From Labilithrix sp. (GTDB lineage: Bacteria; Myxococcota_A; Polyangia; Polyangiales; Polyangiaceae): a stretch of 32,882 nt of DNA. The stretch is from the NCBI GenBank assembly GCA_019637105.1, contig JAHBWF010000087.1, positions 1-32,882 on the forward strand, given 5' to 3'. Below are positions 15,364 to 23,938 of the stretch, piece by piece (within the stretch, counting starts at the first letter, position 1; the number at the start of each line of letters is the position of its first letter). Under the pieces are notes generated by a model, which worked only from the letters and a program-made list of their open reading frames with translations, ran no database searches and had not been told where the DNA came from. Position numbers and translations under genes: made by a program.

Positions 15364-17352
15364 TTATTCACGTTTGCCACGGCCCGCGTCAAGGAACAAA
15401 GAATTCGACGCCGATGACGCCGCGAACGAGCTCGCGGCTCGTCCTGGCGCTTCGACCCCGCCGAGCGAACGCGCCCGCGGCTCCGCGCGCCCCGGCCCGA
15501 GGCGCGCGCGCGGCAGTATCTGCTCCACCGCGAACTGGAAGCGGTAGAGGCGCGCGTAGACGCCGTCCTTCGCCAGCAGCTCGTCGTGGGTCCCGGTCTC
15601 GACGACGCGGCCCTTGTGGAACACGACGATGCGGTCGACCGCGCGGATCGTCGAGAGGCGGTGCGCGATGACGAGCGCCGTGCGCCCCTCGACGACGGCC
15701 TCGAGCGCCCCCTGGAGGCGCGCCTCGGTGTCGGAGTCGATGCTCGCCGTCGCCTCGTCGAGGACGAGCAGCGGCGCGTCCCGGTAGAGCGCGCGCGCGA
15801 ACGCGATGAGCTGACGCTCGCCCGCGCTGAAGTTCGCGCCGCGCTCGTCGACGTGCGCCTCGAGGCCGCCGGGGCGCTTGAGGAAGACGTCGAGCGCGCC
15901 GATCCGCTCGAGCGCGCGCTCGACGCGGTCGAGATCGGGAGCGGCGTCGCTCATCGCGACGTTCGACGCGATCGTCCCGGCGAAGAGGAAGACGTCCTGC
16001 GGCACGACGGCGAACAGCTCGCGGAGCTCGCGGCGGTCGTACGAGCAGACGTCCCGGCCGAGGACGCGCACCGTCCCCTTCTCGAAGTCGTAGAGCCGGA
16101 GGAGCAGGCTCGTGATCGTCGTCTTGCCGGCGCCGGTCGCCCCGACGAGCGCGATCTTCTCGCCTCGCTTCGCGTGGAGCGTCACGTCCTCGAGCACCGG
16201 GACGCCGGGTTTGTAGGAGAACGTCACGCCCTCGACCGCGACCGCCTCGTCCGCGGGGCCCTCGGCCCCCGGCACGGCGGGCTCGGCCGGGACCTCGAGC
16301 GCGGGCTCGTCGAGGAGCTCGAAGATGCGCTCCGCGCCGCTCATCGCCGACTGGAGGATGGTGAAGCGCTGCGCGAGGAGGCTCACCGGCTCGAAGAACT
16401 GCTTGATGTACTGGGTGAACGTGACGACGAGCGGGAACGTGATCGTCGGGTCCGCCACGCGGCGGAAGCCCGCCCACCACAGCACGCTCGCGATGCACAG
16501 CGTGCCGACCATCTCGATCGCGGCGTCGAGGACGGCCTCGTAGAAGATGCTCCGCTTGTTGGCCTCGCGGTACTCGACGTTGATCTCGTCGAACTCCGAC
16601 GCCATCGCGGACTCGCGCGCGTAGGCCTGGACGACCGGCATCCCCGAGACCTGCTCGTTGAGGAACGCGTTGAGGCGCGCCGTCTTCACGCGGATCTCGC
16701 GGAACGCCTGGCGGGCCCGCGAGCGGACGAACCAGACGATCACCGCGACGACCGGGAGCGACGCGAAGGAGATCAACGACATCCGGAGGTCGAGGACGAC
16801 CATCATGACGACGATGCCCACGAGCGCGACGAGGTCGCCGATGGCGTTGACGACGCCGGACGCGAACATCTCGCCGACGGCGTCGACGTCGTTCGTCGCG
16901 CGCGTCACCAGGCGGCCTACCGGCGTCCGGTCGTAGTAGCGGAGCTCGAGCCGCTGCATGAACTCGAACAGGTGCGAGCGCAGGTCGGCCATCGACCGCG
17001 CGCCGGCGATCTGCATCGTGTACGTCTGGACGAACGTGAGCACCTGGATCGCGACGACGACGAGCGCGAGCGTGACGCCGTGCTTCATCAGCCCGCCGGG
17101 CTCCGCGGCCTCGGCCCCCGCGACCACGCGCCCCATGACGACCGGCCGGGCGAGGTTCAGCCCGGCCGCCAGGACGAGCATCCCGATCGACGCGAAGAGG
17201 AAGCGCGCGTGCGGCCTCATGAACGGCCAGAGCCGGCGGAGGAGCTCGCCGTCGTACACGCGGCCGAGGCGCTCCTCGTCGTGGAAGTCGCGGAGCGTCT
17301 TGCCCTTCGCGGGCGCGGCGCGGGTCCTCGCCTTCGCGTCCGGCGCGCTCAT
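15364..17352 (-). CDS. ABC exporter half-transporter, catalytic partner
   Basis: Protein of 662 aa with an exporter-type transmembrane domain (six helices, about residues 55-340) and a C-terminal ATPase domain. The ATPase has Walker A GATGAGKTT, Walker B LLVLDEATASID with the catalytic Glu, and the switch IAHRLSTI. Its signature is FSAGERQLI rather than LSGGQ. Residues after about 610 form an Arg/Ala/Ser-rich tail. Its ATG overlaps the stop of the upstream half-transporter by 4 bp (ATGA), so the two are translationally coupled and very likely form a heterodimer. Substrate is unknown; multidrug or lipid export is typical of the class. The long open frame upstream of 17352 is a shadow of the partner gene. 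Confidence 0.93.
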   Translation of the reverse strand: MSAPDAKARTRAAPAKGKTLRDFHDEERLGRVYDGELLRRLWPFMRPHARFLFASIGMLVLAAGLNLARPVVMGRVVAGAEAAEPGGLMKHGVTLALVVVAIQVLTFVQTYTMQIAGARSMADLRSHLFEFMQRLELRYYDRTPVGRLVTRATNDVDAVGEMFASGVVNAIGDLVALVGIVVMMVVLDLRMSLISFASLPVVAVIVWFVRSRARQAFREIRVKTARLNAFLNEQVSGMPVVQAYARESAMASEFDEINVEYREANKRSIFYEAVLDAAIEMVGTLCIASVLWWAGFRRVADPTITFPLVVTFTQYIKQFFEPVSLLAQRFTILQSAMSGAERIFELLDEPALEVPAEPAVPGAEGPADEAVAVEGVTFSYKPGVPVLEDVTLHAKRGEKIALVGATGAGKTTITSLLLRLYDFEKGTVRVLGRDVCSYDRRELRELFAVVPQDVFLFAGTIASNVAMSDAAPDLDRVERALERIGALDVFLKRPGGLEAHVDERGANFSAGERQLIAFARALYRDAPLLVLDEATASIDSDTEARLQGALEAVVEGRTALVIAHRLSTIRAVDRIVVFHKGRVVETGTHDELLAKDGVYARLYRFQFAVEQILPRARLGPGRAEPRARSLGGVEAPGRAASSFAASSASNSLFLDAGRGKRE

Positions 17353-19151
17353 GCGGGCACCGATCCCGACGGGACGACGGACTCGAGCTCGTCGAGCGCG
17401 CTCTTCGCCGACTGCTCCTCGGCGAACGCCGCGTAGAGGCCGTCCTGTCGAACGAGCTCGTCGTGCGTGCCCCTCTGGACGATCCGGCCCTCGTCGAGGA
17501 CGACGACCTCGTCGCAGCGCGAGGCCGCCGCGACGCGGTGGGTGACGAGGATGACCGTCCGCTCCGCGGCCTGACGATCGATCGCGTCGAGGATCGCCGC
17601 CTCGGTCTTGGCGTCGACGGCGGAGAGCGGATCGTCGAGCACGAGCACCTTGGGCTCGCGCACGAGCGCGCGGGCGAGGGCGATGCGCTGCTTCTGCCCG
17701 CCGGAGAGCTGGACGCCGCGCTCGCCGACGACGGTCTCCAGCTGCTCGGGCAGCCCGAGCGCCTCCTCGAGCACTTGAGCCTCGCGCGCGGCGAGGCGGA
17801 TCCTCCGGACGGCGTCCTCCGACTCGCAGTCGTCGAGCGAGAAGCCGACGTTCCGCAGCACGGTGGTGGAGAAGAGGAACGCGTCCTGCTGCGCGTAGCC
17901 GACGTTCGCGCGGACCGCCGCGAGCGGCAGATCGCAGACGTCCTCGCCGTCGACGAAGACCGCGCCGGGGGGCGTCGGGAGGAGGCGCGCGAGCAGCATG
18001 GCGATCGTGCTCTTGCCCGAGCCGGTCCGACCGACCAGCGCGACCGATTTGCCCGCGGGCACGTCGAACGAGACGTCGTCGACGACCTTGCGCTCGCCGT
18101 ACGAGAACGACAGCCCGCGCACGGAGATCGAGCCCGTCACCTCCTTCGGGCTCGGGAGCGCGCCGTCGGTGATCTCGGGGACGGCGCGGAAGATCTCGGC
18201 GAGGCGCGCGTACCCGGCGCGGCCGCGCTGGATGACGGAGATCGAGAACCCGAACGCGATCATCGGCCAGGTCATCCGGCCGTAGGCGAGCCAGAACGCG
18301 AAGAAGTCGCCGCGCGTGATGCCGCCGTCCTCCGGGCTCGCCTCGAGGAGCGACGCGCCGTACCAGAAGAACGCGAGGACGCCGAGCGTGCTCGCCGCGC
18401 CGACCGCCGGGAACATGAGGCCCCGCAGGCGCGCGAGAGAGAGGCTCGCCTCGAGGTAGGCGTCGTTCGCCGCGGCGAAGCGGCTCCGCTCCCGCTCCTC
18501 GAGCGCGAAGCTCCGGACGACGCGCACCCCCGCGAGGTTCGTCTGGAGGACCTCGGACAGCTTCCCGAGCGTCTCCTGGTTGTGCCGCGTCCTCGCGAAC
18601 ATCTTGCGCGAGAACGACCGCGTGACCAGCACCATGACCGGCAACATCACGAACGACACGAGCGTCAGCCGGACGCTGATGTTGACCATGACCTCGAGCG
18701 CGCTCGCGAACGCGAACACCACGTTCACGATGTTCAGGATGCCGAACCCGAGCAGGAGCCGGACCTGCTGGAGGTCGTTGCTCGAGCGGCTCATGATCTC
18801 GCCGGCGGACATGGTCCGATAGAACGCGGCGCCGAGGCGGTGCAGGCGGTGGAGCAAGAGCGCGCGCAGCTCGTACTCGGCGTCGCGCCCCGCGTTGAAG
18901 ATGAACCAGCGGCTGCCGACGCGGCACGCGAACGAGAGCGCCGCCAGGCCGAAGATCATCATCGCCGGGCGCGTGACCTGCTCGGGCGCGCCGCCGAAGA
19001 CGTCGTCGATCGCCGCCTTCGACAGCCAGTCGATCCGGTTGAGCGCGAGCTGAAAGACGCCGAGGAGGACGCCGCCCGCGAGGTAGGCCGGGAGGTGCCT
19101 CTTGAACTGGCCCCCGAGGGTCGTCGGGAGGGCTCCGGGCTCGAGTGACAT
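17349..19151 (-). CDS. ABC exporter half-transporter with degenerate ATPase site
   Basis: Protein of 600 aa with a six-helix exporter domain (about residues 20-330) and an ATPase domain. The Walker A is GRTGSGKST, the signature is canonical LSGGQKQR, and the switch is VTHRVAAAS. The Walker B reads VLVLDDPLSAVD, with Asp in place of the catalytic Glu. In the head-to-tail dimer this Asp faces the partner's altered FSAGE signature, so one of the two ATP sites is degenerate and the other complete, as in the heterodimeric TM287/288 and LmrCD type of exporter. The start is the ATG at 19151; the upstream sequence TATGTAGGCCGCGGGTAATC is promoter-like but gives no clean box. Confidence 0.93.
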   Translation of the reverse strand: MSLEPGALPTTLGGQFKRHLPAYLAGGVLLGVFQLALNRIDWLSKAAIDDVFGGAPEQVTRPAMMIFGLAALSFACRVGSRWFIFNAGRDAEYELRALLLHRLHRLGAAFYRTMSAGEIMSRSSNDLQQVRLLLGFGILNIVNVVFAFASALEVMVNISVRLTLVSFVMLPVMVLVTRSFSRKMFARTRHNQETLGKLSEVLQTNLAGVRVVRSFALEERERSRFAAANDAYLEASLSLARLRGLMFPAVGAASTLGVLAFFWYGASLLEASPEDGGITRGDFFAFWLAYGRMTWPMIAFGFSISVIQRGRAGYARLAEIFRAVPEITDGALPSPKEVTGSISVRGLSFSYGERKVVDDVSFDVPAGKSVALVGRTGSGKSTIAMLLARLLPTPPGAVFVDGEDVCDLPLAAVRANVGYAQQDAFLFSTTVLRNVGFSLDDCESEDAVRRIRLAAREAQVLEEALGLPEQLETVVGERGVQLSGGQKQRIALARALVREPKVLVLDDPLSAVDAKTEAAILDAIDRQAAERTVILVTHRVAAASRCDEVVVLDEGRIVQRGTHDELVRQDGLYAAFAEEQSAKSALDELESVVPSGSVPA

Positions 19152-19266
19152 GGATCCGATTACCCGCGGCCTACATAGCAGAGAGGCGTCGGGGTTCGAT
19201 GCCGGATCGCGCGCGGTCGTCGCGAGGGCGCCGCCCGCCTGGCGATCCCGCGATCGCCGCGGCACG

Positions 19267-20007
19267 TCACAGCGCGAACCTCGCGAGCTCGTCCGGAGAG
19301 ACGACGCGCCGCTCGTCCTCGAGCGTCGCCGCCAGGAGCGCGTCGGCGAGCCGGACGACGGCCGCCTCGCCCTCCGGGCGGTGGCCGCGGGCGTCGAGGG
19401 AGACCGAGCGCGCGACCATCGCCGGCTGCCCGAAGACGAGGCCCTCGAACAGCGCGTGGCCGAACAGGATCGCCGCCCTGCGCGCGCCGAAGTCGAGGAG
19501 GAGCACGCCGCCCTCGTCGACGAGCGCGAGCGCGTCGAGCTCGCGCGTCCGCGCGTTCGGGAGCTGCGTCGCGCCCTCAGGGATCCATCGCTCGATCGCG
19601 CGGTGCTGCCGCGTGTGCAGCGCGAGCTTCGAGCGCGGGAACGTCGCCCAGACGAGCGCGTTCAGGTAGTCGTGCCACATCCGCGCGCGCGTCGGGACGA
19701 CGCGGCGCCCGACGATGACGGCGTCGTACAGGCTCTCCCGCGCGATCGGCGCGCCGGCAGGTCTCCGGCGGCGGACCGGAGCGAGCTCGAAGCGGACCGG
19801 GCCCTCCCCGGCGAAGGCCGCGCCGTACTCGGAGGGGTCGGGCCACTCCGAGCGATCGGCGAAGGTGCTGGCCGCGCGGGCGATCGGCCAGTGCTCGGCG
19901 TGGCGCTCGTAGAACCGCCCGTCGAAGCTTGCGCGCTCGTGGCGTACGAGCCGCAGCTTCTCCCAGCGGGGGCCGCGATCGCGCGGGCTCGGCTCGGACG
20001 GTCCCAT
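19267..20007 (-). CDS. DUF3025 domain protein
   Basis: Protein of 246 aa that I place in the DUF3025 family from the block VPTRARMWHDYLNALVWATFPRSKLALHTRQH, followed by RTRELDALALVDEGGVLL and a C-terminal GHALFEGLVFG region. The family has no established function. There is no signal peptide or membrane segment, so it is probably cytoplasmic. The ATG at 20007 lies 5 nt after the stop of the upstream KOW-motif gene (TGA TCCCG ATG), so the two are almost certainly one transcript and translationally linked. Frame and length are normal; no motif suggests an enzyme class. Confidence 0.82.
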   Translation of the reverse strand: MGPSEPSPRDRGPRWEKLRLVRHERASFDGRFYERHAEHWPIARAASTFADRSEWPDPSEYGAAFAGEGPVRFELAPVRRRRPAGAPIARESLYDAVIVGRRVVPTRARMWHDYLNALVWATFPRSKLALHTRQHRAIERWIPEGATQLPNARTRELDALALVDEGGVLLLDFGARRAAILFGHALFEGLVFGQPAMVARSVSLDARGHRPEGEAAVVRLADALLAATLEDERRVVSPDELARFAL

Positions 20008-20012
20008 CGGGA

Positions 20013-21362
20013 TCAGCGCCCGCGCGCGTTGCGCGGACGGCGGTGGGAGGAGCCGAGCATGGGGCGCGCTCCGTCGGCGCTCGCCGCGAGGTCCTTCATG
20101 TCGATCGTCGCGACGAGGAGCCCGAGCCTCACGCGCGCGCGGTTCTGCGGGGCGAGCTCCTGCACGATCCCGAAGCGGTTGGCGAACGGTCCGGCGAGCA
20201 CGCGGACCTTCACGCCCTTCTCGACGGGCAGCGACGGATCGACGTCGTTGCCCGCCGGGGCGCCGCGCGCGCGCAGCGACGTCGGCAGGATCGGGCGGCG
20301 CGGCGGGACGAGGCGGACCGCGCCCGCGTCGGCCTTGGCGCGCTCGACGTCGGCCTCGCGCTCCTCCTTCGAGACGCGCTCCTTCGGCGCGGCCTCGCGA
20401 TCCGCGGCCGAGAGGATCCGCCGCGCGTCCTCGCGCTCGCGGCGCGAGCCCTCCTTGCGGACGGGCCCCTTGCGCACGCCCTTCCTGCGCTTTCGGCGCT
20501 CCTCGCGGCCGCGCTCGCGCCGCTCCTCGAGGCGCGAGGCGCGACGCGCCCGCCACGCCCCGCGCCGCGTCGCGGCGATGAGGTCGTTGTCCGGGGCCCA
20601 CGCGACGAGCTTGTAGACGTGACCGAGCGCGACGAGCGCGTCGGCGAGGAGCTCGTCGATCTCCTCGGCGTGGGCGAGCGCGACCTCGCGCTTCACCGAC
20701 CAGCCCATCCAGAGCGGGCGGCGGTTGCGCTGGCTGTCGTCGAGGAGCGCGCGGATGTCGTCCGCCGAGGCGGCCTGCGCGCGCGGGAAGCTCGGCACGC
20801 CGATGACGCCGATCGCGAACTCGTCCGGCATCGACTCGAGCAGCGACGTCAGCTCGAGGAGCGCCGTGGGATCGGCGATGCGCGCGCGCGTGTTCTTCAC
20901 GTCGGCTTCGGCCTCGGGGCAGACCTCGAGGCTCACGGCGACGTGGACGCTGTCGATCGTGAGCGCCAGGTAGGTGTGGGATCGGAGCGGGTCGAGCTCG
21001 GGCTCGGTGCGCGGCACGAAGCTCCGCGCGTAGGCGTCGCGCACGAAGACGACGCGCTGGGCGATCGCGCGCGGCGCGCCGGACGACAGGTGCTGCTCCA
21101 CCTCGTCCGGGACGACGACCTCGACCGCGATGCCGAGCTCGGCGAGGCGTGGCGAGAGCGCCCGCGCCCACGCCTCGATGCGTTCGCGGAGCGCGCGGCG
21201 CTGCGCGGCCGCGCCGTGGCTCGGGCCGAGACCGCCGAACGATCGTGGCGAAGCCGCGCTCGTCCCCGTCGATCCGGCGCGAGACGCCGCGGTCGTGGGC
21301 TCGAGGAAGGCGTCGAAGTCGGCGCTGGTCAGTCGCAGCGCGCCGGACGGCGGGGCTGGCAC
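20013..21362 (-). CDS. KOW-motif protein of unknown function
   Basis: Protein of 449 aa from the GTG at 21362. The N-terminal half (from RLTSADFDAFLEP to about residue 280) looks like a folded domain that I do not recognise; it includes AEEIDELLADALVALGHVYKLVAWAPDNDLIAA. A highly charged Arg/Glu/Lys segment (about 285-365) follows, and the C-terminus has a KOW-type motif (VEKGVKVRVLAGPFANRFGIVQELAPQNRARVRLG, about residues 390-425), as in NusG or ribosomal L24/L26 proteins. RNA or ribosome contact is inferred from the KOW motif and the basic linker only. The frame is open up to 21740, but GTG 21362 has a near-consensus promoter 8 nt upstream and conserved-looking sequence begins right there. 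Confidence 0.8.
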   Translation of the reverse strand: MPAPPSGALRLTSADFDAFLEPTTAASRAGSTGTSAASPRSFGGLGPSHGAAAQRRALRERIEAWARALSPRLAELGIAVEVVVPDEVEQHLSSGAPRAIAQRVVFVRDAYARSFVPRTEPELDPLRSHTYLALTIDSVHVAVSLEVCPEAEADVKNTRARIADPTALLELTSLLESMPDEFAIGVIGVPSFPRAQAASADDIRALLDDSQRNRRPLWMGWSVKREVALAHAEEIDELLADALVALGHVYKLVAWAPDNDLIAATRRGAWRARRASRLEERRERGREERRKRRKGVRKGPVRKEGSRREREDARRILSAADREAAPKERVSKEEREADVERAKADAGAVRLVPPRRPILPTSLRARGAPAGNDVDPSLPVEKGVKVRVLAGPFANRFGIVQELAPQNRARVRLGLLVATIDMKDLAASADGARPMLGSSHRRPRNARGR

Positions 21363-21370
21363 AGCGGGGC

Positions 21371-21398
21371 AGCATACGGTCCCCAGCCTGCGTGTCAA
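21371..21398 (-). promoter_or_regulatory. KOW-gene promoter (TTGACA-16-TATGCT)
   Basis: TTGACA (21398-21393) and TATGCT (21376-21371) are 16 bp apart on the minus strand, an almost textbook housekeeping promoter. The -10 ends 8 nt before GTG 21362, so transcription should start at the GTG itself. This is the best single case for leaderless initiation in the window. Confidence 0.75.
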
Positions 21399-21458
21399 CG
21401 CGTCGCCTGAGCTCGCACGTCTCCCAAGTGGTTGGAACCATGAGCGTTCGGCGCCATG

Positions 21459-21487
21459 TTGACGCATCGCGTTAGAAGCCTTACGTG
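21459..21487 (+). promoter_or_regulatory. Promoter candidate of the sigma-factor operon (TTGACG-17-TACGTG)
   Basis: TTGACG (21459-21464) and TACGTG (21482-21487) are separated by 17 bp; the -10 is weak at its last base and ends 7 nt before ATG 21495. It lies about 60 bp from the divergent KOW-gene promoter. Confidence 0.45.
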
Positions 21488-21494
21488 GAGGGTC

Positions 21495-21746
21495 ATGAGC
21501 TCTTCCGTCATTCCTCGCCACGCGCGTCGACCGGCCGGACTTTCGCAAGCGTCCTTCGAGAGCCAGCGCGCACCCGAGCAGCGCGTCCTGGCATCCGACG
21601 TGATGGACGGGAGCGACGAGGACGGTGACCCGATGCCGCCCTCGTCTCGATCGCCCGGAATGCACCTCGGGCATGAGGTGTTGCTCGCCGTAATCACCGC
21701 CATGGCGCTCTTCGCCACGCTGCTCCTGAACGCGACCCACTGCTGA
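21495..21746 (+). CDS. Small tail-anchored membrane protein coupled to the sigma factor
   Basis: Protein of 83 aa: a polar, acidic N-terminal region (SDVMDGSDEDGDPMPPSSRSPG) and one C-terminal transmembrane helix (about residues 60-79, HEVLLAVITAMALFATLLLNATHC). Its stop shares one base with the sigma-factor start (TGATG), so the two are translationally coupled. GGAGG lies 3 nt before the ATG, which is short; an in-frame ATG at 21456 would add 13 residues, and 21603 is also possible. Wobble-base bias is weak in the first 25 codons and strong afterward, which supports coding at least for the helix part. I do not recognise a family. Its position suggests it anchors or restrains the sigma factor at the membrane; that is inference. 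Confidence 0.62.
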   Translation: MSSSVIPRHARRPAGLSQASFESQRAPEQRVLASDVMDGSDEDGDPMPPSSRSPGMHLGHEVLLAVITAMALFATLLLNATHC

Positions 21747-22990
21747 TGACCCACCCCGCCCCTCCCTCGCTCTCTCTGGACGACGCCGACGCGGGGTCCG
21801 TCGCGCTGACTCGGAAGAGAAAGCGTGATAGACCCGCCGACGTGCCGCGTGAGCCGACCGTGAAGCGCCCCTCCCAAGGGAAGACCGCCGCGCAGGGCAA
21901 GTCCCGCGGCGCTGGAAAGAGCAAGGGATCCGAGCCGCCCCCGAGCGGGTCGGAGGACACGAAGCCCCGCGACGAGGACGAGGACGTCGAAGCCGAGCCC
22001 GCGGGCGTGGACGACGAGATCGCAGGCGCCGAGCCCGCGGACGACGAGGACGCGTTCGCCGAGCCGAAGGACGACGAGGGCGAGACGAGCGTGAGCTCGG
22101 GCCCGCTGTCCAAGCCGATGTCGAGCGGCTCGATGGAGCGCCTCGACCCGATGGCGGCCTACCTCCGCGAGGTCCAGCGTCACCCGCTCCTGACGCCAGA
22201 GCAGACGCACGAGCTCGCCGCGAAGTTCGTCGAGACGCAGGATCCGGCGATCGCGGCGCAGCTCGTCACCGCGAACCTTCGCCTCGTGGTGAAGATCGCC
22301 TACGAGTACCGCCGCGCCTACAAGAACATCATGGACCTCGTGCAGGAGGGCAACATCGGCCTCATGCAGGCGGTCAAGCGGTACGACCCGTACCGCGGCG
22401 TGAAGCTCTCGAGCTACGCGGCCTGGTGGATCCGCGCGTACATCCTGCGGTTCATCCTCAACAACTGGCGCCTCGTGAAGCTCGGGACCACGCAGGCGCA
22501 GCGAAAGCTGTTCTTCAACCTGCGGAAGAAGCGCGCCGAGCTCCAGGCGATGGGCGTCGATCCGACGAACGCCGAGATCGCCAAGCAGCTCAACGTCCCC
22601 GAGAGCGACGTCGCCGAGATGGACGTGCGCCTCGCGCAGAGCGAAAAGTCGCTCGACGCGCCCGTGGGCGACGCCGACGGCCGCGCGATCGCCAAGGTCG
22701 ACATGATGCCCGCGACCGGCGCGGGCCCCGAGACGCAGATGGCCGACGAGGAGCTGCAGTCGCTCCTCAAGGACAAGCTCGCCGAGTTCAGGAAGACCCT
22801 GGTGGGCAAGGAGAAGGACGTCGCCATCTTCGACATGCGCCTCGTCGCCGACGACCCGCTCACGCTCCAGGACCTGGGCGACAAGTTCGGGATCTCGCGC
22901 GAGCGCGTCCGCCAGCTCGAGCAGCGGCTCCTCGCCCGCCTCCGCGACTACCTGAAGCGCGAGATGGGCGACGCCACCGACTCGCTCTGA
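21746..22990 (+). CDS. rpoH: RNA polymerase sigma factor, sigma-32 (RpoH)-like
   Basis: Protein of 414 aa. Residues about 133-265 are sigma regions 1.2-2 (DPMAAYLREVQRHPLLTPEQ, NLRLVVKIAYEYRRAYKNIMDLVQEGNIGLMQAVKRYDPYRGVKLSSYAAWWIRAYILRFILNNWRLVKLG), followed by the RpoH-type block QRKLFFNLRKKR. Region 4 with its helix-turn-helix is DPLTLQDLGDKFGISRERVRQLEQRLLARLRDYL near the C-terminus. An N-terminal extension of about 130 residues, lysine-rich and then strongly acidic, is absent from E. coli RpoH (284 aa). It may autoinhibit or recruit a partner. Coupling to the small membrane protein suggests post-translational control. The stimulus is unknown; general stress or heat-type genes are the usual targets. 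Confidence 0.9.
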   Translation: MTHPAPPSLSLDDADAGSVALTRKRKRDRPADVPREPTVKRPSQGKTAAQGKSRGAGKSKGSEPPPSGSEDTKPRDEDEDVEAEPAGVDDEIAGAEPADDEDAFAEPKDDEGETSVSSGPLSKPMSSGSMERLDPMAAYLREVQRHPLLTPEQTHELAAKFVETQDPAIAAQLVTANLRLVVKIAYEYRRAYKNIMDLVQEGNIGLMQAVKRYDPYRGVKLSSYAAWWIRAYILRFILNNWRLVKLGTTQAQRKLFFNLRKKRAELQAMGVDPTNAEIAKQLNVPESDVAEMDVRLAQSEKSLDAPVGDADGRAIAKVDMMPATGAGPETQMADEELQSLLKDKLAEFRKTLVGKEKDVAIFDMRLVADDPLTLQDLGDKFGISRERVRQLEQRLLARLRDYLKREMGDATDSL

Positions 22991-23061
22991 CGCGGCGCTC
23001 GCCTCCGCCGAGGCGCGCGCCGGCGCCGACGTTTCTGTCGGAGCCCGGGCGCGCGAACGGG

Positions 23062-23067
23062 TAGCCT
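23062..23067 (+). promoter_or_regulatory. TAGCCT -10-like box of rsmI
   Basis: TAGCCT ends 6 nt before the GTG start at 23074, with no Shine-Dalgarno. No clear -35 is seen. The same hexamer at the same spacing occurs at the FliI/YscN gene. Confidence 0.5.
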
Positions 23068-23073
23068 GAGGCC

Positions 23074-23934
23074 GTGAGCACGGAGCGCGGACCCGGCACG
23101 CTGTTCGTCGTCGCCACGCCGATCGGCAACCTGGGTGACGTCACGCTCCGCGCGATCGAGGTCCTGAAGGCCTGCGACCGCGTCGCGGCGGAGGACACGC
23201 GGCAGACGAGGAAGCTCTTGTCGCACCTCGGCATCGTCGGCAAGCCGACCACCTCCCTCCACGCCCACTCGAGCGAGCGCGACGTCGCCGCCGTCGTCGA
23301 CGCGCTCGCCACAGGTGAGTCGGTCGCGCTCGTCACGGATGCGGGGACGCCGAGCGTGAGCGATCCGGGGGACGCCGTCGTCAAGGCCGCCGTCGCCGCG
23401 GGGATCCGGGTCGTGCCGATCCCGGGGCCGAGCGCGGCGCTCGCGGCGCTCGTGGCGAGCGGGCTCGCGGGCGGCGGGGGCTTCCGCTTCGTCGGCTTCC
23501 TCCCGCGGGACGGGGCCGCGCGGCACGAGGCCGTCGGCGAGGTGTGCGCGACGCCCGAGCCCGTGATCCTGTTCGAGTCGCCCGAGCGCACCGCCGCGAC
23601 GCTCGCCGAGCTCGCGGAGGCCACGCCCGACCGGGCCGCGTGCGTCGCGCGCGAGCTCACGAAGATCCACGAGGAGCTCGTCCGCGGGACGCTGGCCTCG
23701 CTCGCGAAGGATCGCGACGCGTGGCGGGGCGAGATCGCGATCGTCCTCGGGGCGTGGTCGCCGGAGGGGCGCGAAGAGAGCGTCGGCGAGGCGGAGCTCG
23801 ACGCGCGCATCGACCGCGAGCTCGCCGCCGGCGGGCACTCGAAGACGATCGCCGAGCGCGTCGCGGCGTGGAGCGGGCGGCCGAAGCGCGAGGTCTACGA
23901 GCGCGTCGTGACGCGCAAGCGCGCGCCGCGGTGA
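23074..23934 (+). CDS. rsmI: 16S rRNA (cytidine(1402)-2'-O)-methyltransferase RsmI
   Basis: Protein of 286 aa, the usual length. It methylates the ribose of C1402 in the decoding centre of 16S rRNA, using S-adenosylmethionine. All family blocks are visible: VATPIGNLGDVTLRAIEVL near the N-terminus, AEDTRQTRKLLSHL, VTDAGTPSVSDPG, the glycine-rich PIPGPSAALAALVASGL, FVGFLPR, and ESPERTAATL. Start is GTG, fixed by the TAGCCT box. It ends 4 bp from the convergent glutaredoxin-like gene, so the two 3' ends must share or overlap their terminators. Confidence 0.96.
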   Translation: MSTERGPGTLFVVATPIGNLGDVTLRAIEVLKACDRVAAEDTRQTRKLLSHLGIVGKPTTSLHAHSSERDVAAVVDALATGESVALVTDAGTPSVSDPGDAVVKAAVAAGIRVVPIPGPSAALAALVASGLAGGGGFRFVGFLPRDGAARHEAVGEVCATPEPVILFESPERTAATLAELAEATPDRAACVARELTKIHEELVRGTLASLAKDRDAWRGEIAIVLGAWSPEGREESVGEAELDARIDRELAAGGHSKTIAERVAAWSGRPKREVYERVVTRKRAPR

Positions 23935-23938
23935 GCCG

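Noticed and set aside
17353-18927. Upstream extension of the ABC exporter frame to give an 1187-aa protein
   Set aside because: The added 525 residues are the out-of-frame shadow of the partner subunit; the ATGA overlap fixes the start at 17352.
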